A DNA stretch of 64,000 nt from assembly GCF_013376045.1 (NCBI RefSeq), contig NZ_JABMJG010000005.1, forward strand, positions 70,080 to 134,079, written 5' to 3'. Position 1 is the stretch's first letter; each line of letters opens with the position of its first letter. Source of the stretch: Variovorax sp. SG517 (lineage in GTDB: Bacteria; Pseudomonadota; Gammaproteobacteria; Burkholderiales; Burkholderiaceae_C). The notes beneath the pieces were generated by a model, which was not told the DNA's origin, ran no database searches, and saw only the letters and a list, made by a program, of their open reading frames with translations. This document shows positions 36,404-43,250 of this stretch, piece after piece. A program made the position numbers and the translations under genes.

Positions 36404-37758
36404 GCCAGCCCCCTGTGGTCTCGTGTCATATAGAAGTCGACGACCCACAGGTGCAGGCGCTTTCGCAGTTCGTGCAGATCGATCACCGCGTCCGCAGTCG
36501 GGTCGTAGTCCTTCGGACGCTGGTAGAAATGCGAGCCGGTGGCCCCCGGCAAGCCCGTCAGTGCAGACTCGTTAAATGTCCGAAAGAATCGCTCGATTCG
36601 GGCCTTGTACCTCGGCTCCTTGACCGGGCAGTACTGCAGATCGATTCCGAGCTCGAAACACGCCTGCTTCAGCGAGTGGGAATGGAATTCCGGGCCGTTG
36701 TCGCACTTCAAGACCAGCGGAATGCCGTGGCAGGGCCAGTCGCACTGTACCTCGGGGTATTCCTTGCGCAAATAGGTTTTCGGAAGGATGGCGTGCTTTA
36801 GGCAATCCAGCGCCGCCTGCGACGAGGTACCGCTGAACCCCACATCGAACCCCATGACCGCGCGGCTGAAGTGTTCGATGATTACGGTGAGTCGCGGGCG
36901 CCCCAGCACCAGGCCCGTTATCTCGTCAACGACGAAGAGGTCGAGCGTCGTGTGGTCGATCTCCCAGCATTCGTTGAGCCCATACATTTCGGTGTTCTTC
37001 GACGTCGGACGGAAAACTGAGAGTGCATGCTTAGCCCCTTCTCGCGCGGCCGTGACCTCGAAGCCCGGGCGCCGGCGCAGGCACCGCACAAAGGTCGAGT
37101 ACGAAGGAATCCGCAGTTGCTGGCCGTTTGGGCGCCACTTGTTCTTCTCGAGCAGCTCTCCTTCGAAGACCTGATAGGCGACTTTGATCGAATAGCGCTC
37201 GGTCGTGAGGTAGAAGTTGTCCAGCACGGCGTTGAGGGCTTGCTTCACCTCGGGCGCCATGCGCTGTTTTCCTGGACCGCCACGGCGCTCGAAGTACGGC
37301 ATCACTGCCGAGGAATCTCCGCCCTGCGCCGTGACCCGGGCGCGCCAGCGATTCAAGGTCGGGATAGAAGGCGCGCGGGCCTGGCCGAGCGTCTGGCGCA
37401 CCGCTTCGAGCACCGCGCGTAGCCGCTTGCTATGCCTGCGCAGGCTGAGCCCCTCACGTTCGATGGCCCCCAGGTATTGTTGCCGGGCATAGCCCTGCAA
37501 CTTGGCCGCTTCGCTGACATCGGCCGCCAGGCGGATCGCCACGGTGACCTTGCGCTCCTGCGTGTCCCGCTTGGCGCTCTTCAAACCTTTGAGGTTGCCC
37601 GAACGGTAATGAATGTGCAGGGTCGCAACTTCCCACGGTCGCTCGTTGCCCTCCTCGTCGGCCAGCATTACCCGATCGGCGCCGATGATGGAGCGGACCG
37701 TAACGACCTTCTCGAATAGCTTGAATTGCTTATTTGGTGTAAATGAAGTCAGCTGCAT
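36400..37758 (-). CDS. tnsB: TnsB/TniA transposase, catalytic part
   Basis: 452 residues holding the N-terminal DNA-binding helices and the DDE catalytic core: Asp at ~265 (WEIDHTTLD), Asp at ~352 (KCDNGPEF), Glu at ~388 (ARIERFFRTF). TnsB binds the end repeats and joins 3' ends to target DNA. The frame ends in HRGLA-stop, just before the beta-barrel domain, which continues in the overlapping frame. It starts inside tnsA (29-base overlap). The combined length (~690 residues) equals a normal TnsB. Confidence 0.92.
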   Translation of the reverse strand: MQLTSFTPNKQFKLFEKVVTVRSIIGADRVMLADEEGNERPWEVATLHIHYRSGNLKGLKSAKRDTQERKVTVAIRLAADVSEAAKLQGYARQQYLGAIEREGLSLRRHSKRLRAVLEAVRQTLGQARAPSIPTLNRWRARVTAQGGDSSAVMPYFERRGGPGKQRMAPEVKQALNAVLDNFYLTTERYSIKVAYQVFEGELLEKNKWRPNGQQLRIPSYSTFVRCLRRRPGFEVTAAREGAKHALSVFRPTSKNTEMYGLNECWEIDHTTLDLFVVDEITGLVLGRPRLTVIIEHFSRAVMGFDVGFSGTSSQAALDCLKHAILPKTYLRKEYPEVQCDWPCHGIPLVLKCDNGPEFHSHSLKQACFELGIDLQYCPVKEPRYKARIERFFRTFNESALTGLPGATGSHFYQRPKDYDPTADAVIDLHELRKRLHLWVVDFYMTRDHRGLA

Positions 37759-38434
37759 CGAAGCGCTCCTCGAGGGTATAGGTCAATGAGGTGGCCGCTT
37801 CGAGCGGCTGATGCATGTCGGCGTAGACAAAACCGAGCGCGAGCATGCGAAGGGACGCATCGGTCCCTAGCAGCGCCGCGAGATCGGTAAGGACCGCAGG
37901 CCTGTGTCTGGCGAGCTGCACGCAGTCCTCGGAATCTCGCTCGTCCGGGCGAGCGGTGCGCAGCGCCTGCGTGAGCATCCGGGCGTTGCGGCGCGTGATG
38001 GGCAGATTCAAGTCCGACTCGGTAACGACTAAGAACAGGACGCTCAGGTCCGCCAGATGCCGCCGGATGGCGGCCAGACGTTCTTGAACGCTCGCTTTCG
38101 CCAAGTGTTTCGAAGGGATACATTCGAGGCAGACGAGTTCTCCGTCCCGCCTCATCACGACAGCGTGTGGGGTATGGCCGAATGGGGTGCCGTCTGCCAG
38201 CGTCACATTCATCGTAGTGGGGCGAGTGCAGGCGTCGGCGACCAGCCATGAGGCCTCGAGCCGATAAACGAGGTCCCACTGGAGACCCGATTCCCAGTGC
38301 ATGGAGCGCTTGAATCGGGCGGACGGGAAAATCCCGCGCACTCGGTGACCGCCTCGCGTGACTACGCGCCGCGGGCGAAAGGACGGATCCTGCCCCACCA
38401 ATTGGGCAAAGCGACTTCTGAGAGATGTCGTCAT
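37730..38434 (-). CDS. tnsA: TnsA-like endonuclease subunit
   Basis: 234 residues, start chosen at 38,434 behind a GGAGGT site. The first catalytic acid is readable (HWESGLQWDLVYRLE), followed by a beta segment and then GHTPHAVVMRRDGELVCLECIPSK. In TnsA the two later catalytic residues are an Asp (usually in a P-D motif) and a Lys after V-E-x-K; here the P-D position reads P-H. TnsA cuts the 5' strands so the element moves by cut-and-paste. If the Asp is really lost, the element would form cointegrates. First gene of the tns operon. Confidence 0.8.
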   Translation of the reverse strand: MTTSLRSRFAQLVGQDPSFRPRRVVTRGGHRVRGIFPSARFKRSMHWESGLQWDLVYRLEASWLVADACTRPTTMNVTLADGTPFGHTPHAVVMRRDGELVCLECIPSKHLAKASVQERLAAIRRHLADLSVLFLVVTESDLNLPITRRNARMLTQALRTARPDERDSEDCVQLARHRPAVLTDLAALLGTDASLRMLALGFVYADMHQPLEAATSLTYTLEERFDAADFIYTK

Positions 38435-38578
38435 GCGACCTCCATAAATCAAACAGCAAAAAAGACCTACGGGGAGCGCTCGAAAGCGCCCGCCGAATTG
38501 GATTCAGGCTTGACTTGATGGTTAGTCGAATGCGATACTGAAAGCGCCCTCCACAGGCTCCGTCAGTAATGGCGGACT

Positions 38579-38615
38579 AACGCCGTCTAGCCCTTCGCGG
38601 TTAGATGGCGTTTTT
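38579..38615 (+). terminator. hairpin with T run
   Basis: Stem aacgccgtctagcc / ggttagatggcgtt with a cttcgc loop, followed by TTTTT on the + strand. It looks like a rho-independent terminator for + strand transcription, though no + strand gene precedes it. It lies between tnsA and the HTH gene, both on the minus strand, where it could also act as an mRNA structure or shield the tns operon from antisense reading. Confidence 0.6.
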
Positions 38616-38646
38616 CTATTTCATCGTGGCTCCTTGATTGTCCTGC

Positions 38647-38919
38647 TCAAGCAAGGGTGTCTTCTGTCCTGCGCTTTTGCGAGACTGTGGTCAGCTTTCG
38701 CTCCCGTTCGATACGCTCCAGCACCTCCACAATTTCGTTGGTCATCGCGAAAACACCGCGTCTGTGCTCAATGGTGACCGGCGAGAATGGCAGACTTCCC
38801 CGGCTACGAGCCATCTTCAGTGCGGTCACGGTCGGATAATGCAATATCTTGCAGATAGCCTTGGAATCCATGATGGGGCCATAGTTGGCCCAAAGAAAGT
38901 CATTAATATTCAGCGCCAT
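38647..38919 (-). CDS. small putative DNA-binding protein upstream of tnsA
   Basis: 90 residues. The middle (DSKAICKILHYPTVTALKMA) looks like a helix-turn-helix of the excisionase/AlpA kind, and the C-terminus is a charged helix (EIVEVLERIERERK). It is on the same strand as tnsA and 213 bases upstream, so it may regulate the tns operon or act on the element ends. The start ATG at 38,919 has only a weak ribosome site. No close family recalled. Confidence 0.6.
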   Translation of the reverse strand: MALNINDFLWANYGPIMDSKAICKILHYPTVTALKMARSRGSLPFSPVTIEHRRGVFAMTNEIVEVLERIERERKLTTVSQKRRTEDTLA

Positions 38920-39288
38920 GGTGACTCTTGGTATTCATTTGATGCGGCTAGTGATTCAGGATTTCGACCGCATCCTATGCTCGGCTCGCCAAAAGTCAAT
39001 CAATAAGTTTCATTAAAACTTTAGACTGCTGGCTCGTCAAAGACGCATCGAAGGGTTCGGTTGATTATTGAGTTGTTCATTGAAATGGAGATTGAATTGA
39101 CAATTAAATTGTTGTTTGAATTGGCAATTGAGTTGTCGCCTCCTCAGAAATCGCACATCGCATTTCTTGCGAAAGCAATGTGTCCAAGGTGTGCCTATGA
39201 CCGACGCGGATTCGTCGATGGCGATCCGCCATCGGGATCATGAACGCGGCAGTGGGAGGAGGCGAGCGCGTAGGCGTCCGCGGCGCGC
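38920..39288. other. intergenic with 12-bp repeat array
   Basis: 369 bases without a supported gene. It is AT-rich in its first half (38,935-39,140), contains the tandem repeat array at 39,067-39,138, and probably holds the promoter of the HTH gene (minus strand). A 60-codon + strand frame from a TTG crosses the array but has no ribosome site. Confidence 0.5.
39067..39138 (+). repeat. six degenerate 12-bp tandem repeats
   Basis: Six consecutive 12-base units: attgagttgttc, attgaaatggag, attgaattgaca, attaaattgttg, tttgaattggca, attgagttgtcg. The first 8 bases follow ATTGAATT with few changes. Read in frame the array gives an I-E-L-x period. It could be an iteron-like protein binding array, a slipped minisatellite or a peptide repeat. 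Confidence 0.8.
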
Positions 39289-39834
39289 TCACGATCTACG
39301 GCAGAGGCGAGTTTCTAGCGAGCCCGTATCCTGCCAGTGCCGACGAACGCGCACGACGTCAGAGAGCTCAAGGCCGGCTGCAGGATCGACATAGGCGCCA
39401 TGTTCGGTCTCGAACAACCATGCCGATGTCTGCTGTGCCATAGGGGCGCGGCATCGCCACAAAGATGTACAGCGGGTAAAAGCCGGGCCGCTCTTTCCTG
39501 TCATATAGGTTGGAAGCACAGCGTGCAAACGCGACTCTTGCCATTTGCGCCCGCACAAGATCTCGACCAAGTCGTCGATTCGGGCCACGAGAAACCGGCT
39601 CCAGAATTGACCGCCGTCTACTGCCGGCGGTGGTAGGACCTCAGCGTACCAAAGGGGGCCGTTTAAGCAGTGTTCCACCCACGGGAATGTATGCACGTGC
39701 GGCGCTTCCGGGGCCCCCGCGATTTCGAAGCGCTCGTCTACTTGCAGCATGAAGACATCCAAATGTGGAAGATCGTCCGTGGTGTAATAGTACGCATGGC
39801 TGGACCATTTTGTCCATGCCGGCCCCCTCTCCAA
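39289..39834 (-). CDS. hypothetical protein (uncertain)
   Basis: A 181-codon frame whose sequence looks protein-like in its middle (VEHCLNGPLWYAEVLPP, RIDDLVEILCGRKW). The N-terminus overlaps the start of the divergent XRE gene by 19 bases and starts with a weak context; a shorter start near 39,760 is possible. No family, membrane segment or signal peptide is seen. It could be the partner gene of the XRE regulator or a decayed frame. Confidence 0.4.
   Translation of the reverse strand: MERGPAWTKWSSHAYYYTTDDLPHLDVFMLQVDERFEIAGAPEAPHVHTFPWVEHCLNGPLWYAEVLPPPAVDGGQFWSRFLVARIDDLVEILCGRKWQESRLHAVLPTYMTGKSGPAFTRCTSLWRCRAPMAQQTSAWLFETEHGAYVDPAAGLELSDVVRVRRHWQDTGSLETRLCRRS
39799..39819. promoter_or_regulatory. 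possible operator of XRE regulator
   Basis: The sequence TGGACcattttGTCCA (39,801-39,816), extended by GGC/GCC on the sides, is an inverted repeat that ends at the ATG of the XRE gene at 39,816. Short dyads at this spot are typical of XRE self-repression. No binding evidence. Confidence 0.4.
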
Positions 39835-40061
39835 AATTTGCGCGCGATCCTGCGCTGATGGCGCTCGGCGACGCGATCCGGCTGTTGCGCAAGGCCAGGG
39901 GGATTTCTCAGGAAGAGCTCGCCCACAGGAGTCATGTTGACCGCTCCTACATGAGCGCTGTCGAGCGCGGTGTGCAAAATCCCGGAATCATGATTGTTGT
40001 AGCGATTGCCAGGGCGATCGGGGTGTCCGTTGCTCAGCTCGCCGCTGAAGCGGGGCTGTAG
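39816..40061 (+). CDS. XRE-family helix-turn-helix regulator
   Basis: 81 residues: ALGDAIRLLRKARGISQEEL followed by AHRSHVDRSYMSAVERG and a short helical end. This is the complete five-helix XRE fold and little else, the size of restriction-modification C proteins and small phage repressors. The ATG at 39,816 starts directly at an inverted repeat. An upstream in-frame start at 39,765 would add an unlikely N-terminus. No restriction gene is adjacent. Confidence 0.88.
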   Translation: MPAPSPKFARDPALMALGDAIRLLRKARGISQEELAHRSHVDRSYMSAVERGVQNPGIMIVVAIARAIGVSVAQLAAEAGL

Positions 40062-40154
40062 TCGAGCGCGCCGAGGTCAGAGGGGCTAGGCTGCCACACC
40101 CAAGGTGGTTTTCACGCCCCGGGGCCCTTCTCTTGACGTTGGCCTGTACACCAA

Positions 40155-40274
40155 ATGCTTCTCGGGATCACTGCGGCGCACGTCCTAAAGCAATTCTGGG
40201 AGGGCAAAGAGCAGCATCAGTGTCGAATGCATATTCTGGATGAAGAGACACCCAGCTTCTGGTTTTCTGAATGA
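40155..40274 (+). pseudogene. short frame with trypsin-like GITAAHVL motif
   Basis: A 39-residue frame, MLLGITAAHVLKQFW..., in which TAAH resembles the catalytic His motif of trypsin-like (S1) proteases. It stops after 39 residues, and its TGA overlaps the ATG of another 49-residue frame (40,271-40,420), an ATGA junction. The second frame, MKRDFPVPSYRGVLVECCGK..., is basic and unrecognised. These may be the remnants of a protease gene or true tiny genes. Confidence 0.3.
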
Positions 40275-40387
40275 AAAGGGACTTTCCCGTCCCAAGCTAC
40301 CGCGGAGTGCTCGTTGAGTGTTGCGGCAAACGGCATCCAAATGCCATCACACGGAAGGGGAAGTCCTTCTACCACCGCGTTTGGAAT

Positions 40388-40936
40388 TCAAAGCCTCGTC
40401 GTGATGTACGCTCCGTTTGATTCGAGTTCGCGGGATCTGGCCAAGGCATCATGCGTCTCGATTGCAGAAAGCATCGCCTTGCAGGCGTCGGCCATCTGCG
40501 GCATAGCAGACAACCAACTGTCTTGTGCCGAATCCCGAGCAGACTCCGCCTCCTGCAATCGTCGGCTGATCGCACCGGCAGGTGATGCCTTGCGTTGGCA
40601 TGCATCCAGCCACTCCCTGATCTGCCCCGATGGATCCATGAGCCGCGTTGGTTTAAGACTTTTCATCGAAGCTGCGAAAGCAACGGTTGCATCACGAGCG
40701 TCCAACAGGTAGTCCAGATCACTCGGCTCATAGCTGCACATAACTTCAAGCAGGGACAGAAGTTGGAAGTTGCGCAGAGACAAGCTCCACGCTTGCTCGA
40801 CTGTGCACTTCTTCATGGATTTTTCTGCATCCAAATGAGACAAGCAATTTCTAATGAATGAGAGGACAAATGCAGCCAAGTCACAAGAATCGTACCTTCG
40901 GAGCGCCGTACTTCCATTTTCTATGCAAGAGAACAA
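40388..40936 (-). CDS. hypothetical helical protein
   Basis: Up to 182 residues from a TTG at 40,936; the ATG at about 40,815 (MKKCTVEQAWSLSLRNF) gives 142 residues and looks the more natural start. The protein appears all-helical (AWSLSLRNFQLLSLLEV, SRRLQEAESARDSAQ), without membrane segments. Composition is AT-richer than the host genes. No family recognised; the tail overlaps the tiny + strand frame. Confidence 0.5.
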   Translation of the reverse strand: MFSCIENGSTALRRYDSCDLAAFVLSFIRNCLSHLDAEKSMKKCTVEQAWSLSLRNFQLLSLLEVMCSYEPSDLDYLLDARDATVAFAASMKSLKPTRLMDPSGQIREWLDACQRKASPAGAISRRLQEAESARDSAQDSWLSAMPQMADACKAMLSAIETHDALARSRELESNGAYITTRL

Positions 40937-41581
40937 AAAAGCGCTTCGCGACCGAAGCCAAGCATAGAAGGATTAGCCTCAACCGGGGGCGTCGCGAAGA
41001 AAAGATTGCACACATCTATCGAAGAATGCGCCTTACTTCACGTTTCATCAACAAGGACATGCTTCCGGTTAAAGAAGAAATTTATCTATGTAATAGAAAC
41101 ATGCATTTGAATGACATTTGACTCGCTCGGCCGCAATTATTAGCGACGCCTCTCAATTGAGCTGCAAAGCCTTCTCCCCATCAGTTCCTCGTTGGTCATC
41201 ACGCGGGAGGCCAAAGATGTTCCCGGTCTTGATGCCCGACGGTGCCGAACAATCGGCCGTTACCACAGCGCGCATCGCAGTCCTCCGCGCCCGCATACAG
41301 CCAGAAGCCGGCCGCCCATGTTCCTTGAAGTGCCGTTGCGCATTTGGCTCAGCAGTTGAGGATCGAGCATCTCACCAACGGGCAGTACGGTCAGTCGGGC
41401 ACGGATCGCCTCGGCGTCCGAGGGCTACAGCCTTCGCGGCCACCGAGAAGATGTCGGCCAACATCTTGAAAGGACCGCATTCACCATCGTCGCACTACAG
41501 CGAGCAGCGCCGTCTCACATTGGCATGGAGAGCGTCCGCTTCACCGACGCGGCAGTTGCGCGCCGCATGCGAATTCCGCGT
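40937..41581. other. 645 bases without a supported gene
   Basis: The left half is AT-rich with no ORF. The right half (41,160-41,580) has a GC-rich, coding-like composition; one 184-codon + strand frame crosses it but its product is Arg/Ser-rich, lacks any domain and runs antisense into the response regulator gene. It is best seen as a decayed gene. Confidence 0.45.
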
Positions 41582-42373
41582 TCAGAGGTCGAGGGATTGG
41601 CTCCCCGTCAATGGAGCGTCCCGGCTTGGCAACAACTTCGGCGCGTGCACGGACGGGCCTTCGAGACGATAGCCCGCCCCCCATACTGCCCGCAGCTCCC
41701 AGCCGTTCAAGGCCAGCTCCAGGCTACTACGGAGCCCGGATATGCAGACATCCAGCTGCCGCGATTGGTGGTCCCACTCCTTTGCCCACACCGCAGCCCA
41801 CAATAGGTCGCGCCCCACTGTGCTGCCTGCATTGGAGAAGAGCTCGATGGCAAGGTCAAATCCGTCGGGGCGCAGCTGCACTCGTTTTTGCCTATATTCC
41901 ACCATGTTGCTCGTCAACAGAAAGCGGTAGTCTCCCCACTCCCTCTCAAGAGCGGGCAAAGGCCTCCGAAGCTTTCTCATGAAGAGCCGAAGGAGACTGA
42001 AGAGCTCGAAGAATGATAGAGGTCTCACCATGACCTCGTCCATGGTTCCCAGTCGTATTGCGTTTACGTCATGGAACTGATTCCTCGACACCAGACACAG
42101 CATCGGCATCTGTGGCCCGATCCAGGCCCTCGCGGCGTTGACCAGTGCGATGGACGACGCACTGTCGGTTGCGCCGATCATGAGCAGCATCTCGAAGTGC
42201 CCCGGAGCATAGAGTGGGGATGTGGCTTCCGGAACCTTCGAGAAAATCACCGGTGCATATCCCAGCCTGCGGACGATTCGCCTTACAGATTCCCGGGGTC
42301 GGACTTCCGAACCCAGGATTGCAATGCGCCCGGGGGAGATGCGCTCTTCATCACCTCCCGTGGGCGCCATCAT
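41582..42373 (-). CDS. OmpR-type regulator with degenerate receiver domain
   Basis: 263 residues. The first ~120 have receiver-like spacing but lack the phosphorylation site: the usual DD pair reads GSEVRPRE and the strand-3 Asp position reads LLMIGATDS. Residues ~150-240 are an OmpR/PhoB winged helix (VQLRPDGFDLAIELFSNAG, ending RAVWGAGYRLE). It is coupled (ATGA) to the end of the OmpA lipoprotein gene and so is third in the adhesin operon. It likely regulates that operon by a phosphorylation-independent signal. No histidine kinase is near. Confidence 0.8.
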   Translation of the reverse strand: MMAPTGGDEERISPGRIAILGSEVRPRESVRRIVRRLGYAPVIFSKVPEATSPLYAPGHFEMLLMIGATDSASSIALVNAARAWIGPQMPMLCLVSRNQFHDVNAIRLGTMDEVMVRPLSFFELFSLLRLFMRKLRRPLPALEREWGDYRFLLTSNMVEYRQKRVQLRPDGFDLAIELFSNAGSTVGRDLLWAAVWAKEWDHQSRQLDVCISGLRSSLELALNGWELRAVWGAGYRLEGPSVHAPKLLPSRDAPLTGSQSLDL

Positions 42374-43218
42374 TGCTCGCCACTGACTTCAATCTCCACA
42401 CGGCGATTGGGTTGAAGGCAACCGATCAACGCCTCCGTTTTATGCATACCGGGGCACTCGACCACGGGTCGGTTCTTACCTACGCCCTGCGTGCGGATCG
42501 CGCTGCTGTCGATACCTTGTCGCACCAGCAGGTCGCGCACCGTGTTGGCGCGGGCAAGCGACAGCGCATTGTTATACGAATCGCTCCCCAGGCGGTCGGT
42601 ATGGCCCGTCACGCTGATTGCGCTCGATGACTTGAAGTTGCCCTTGATGTCGCGAGCCAACACCTCGACCTTGCGACGGCCTTCCGGCATCAGATCGGCT
42701 GCGGCGGCGCCGTCGAAGCGAAACAGACCGCCGGCGCCAAGGGTTACCTTGCGCAGCATCGGAGGCGGCACCGGGGCGGGAGCCACCGCTGCCACTGGCT
42801 GCGCCAGCACATCGCCGCAACCAGTCGGCAGCCAGTAGAAGCTCTGCGCCTTGTAGTCCTTGTCGAAAATGGCCTTGTACTGGCAGGTGGTCACGCCGCC
42901 ACCGGCCTTATGGAAGTGAAAGATATAGTCCCACTCGCGCGGGCCCGCCATGCCTTCCCTGAAATGTGGGCGGCCGAGCAGGTCGTATAGCTGGTCCTTC
43001 GTGACGCCGGGCGCCACCGCGCGCAGATTGGCCAGGTTGGGGAACGTACCCTCCTTGAGCCAGGCGTCGTTATCGATGTCGGGGAAGACCACTTCCGTGG
43101 CCTTGCCATCGTCGCTGATACCCTTGCTCACGGAAGATGTGCCGCAGGCCTGGAGCACCAGAAGAGCTGCGATCCCCACTGCGATGGCCGAGAAGCGATG
43201 AAATTGCATTTTCGTCAT
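42370..43218 (-). CDS. OmpA-family outer-membrane lipoprotein
   Basis: 282 residues from the ATG at 43,218. Lipobox LVLQAC (Cys25). Residues ~60-130 resemble the SmpA/OmlA (BamE-like) domain (GVTKDQLYDLLGRPHF ... WDYIFHF). Residues ~165-280 form an OmpA peptidoglycan-binding domain (SVTGHTDRLGSDSYNNALSLARA ... NRRVEIEV). Located 32 bases after the trimeric autotransporter stop. Such lipoproteins accompany trimeric autotransporters (compare SadB/TpgA) and help their surface assembly; TpgA of Acinetobacter has this same domain pair. This is a strong functional link. Confidence 0.88.
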   Translation of the reverse strand: MTKMQFHRFSAIAVGIAALLVLQACGTSSVSKGISDDGKATEVVFPDIDNDAWLKEGTFPNLANLRAVAPGVTKDQLYDLLGRPHFREGMAGPREWDYIFHFHKAGGGVTTCQYKAIFDKDYKAQSFYWLPTGCGDVLAQPVAAVAPAPVPPPMLRKVTLGAGGLFRFDGAAAADLMPEGRRKVEVLARDIKGNFKSSSAISVTGHTDRLGSDSYNNALSLARANTVRDLLVRQGIDSSAIRTQGVGKNRPVVECPGMHKTEALIGCLQPNRRVEIEVSGEQ

Positions 43219-43250
43219 GATGATGTTGTTCCTCTGTTGATGCGGCCGGC

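Noticed and set aside
39067-39138. CRISPR array
   Set aside because: The units are contiguous 12-mers without spacers.
41118-41672. 184-codon plus-strand frame as a gene
   Set aside because: Biased composition, no ribosome site, no domain, overlaps the response regulator antisense.
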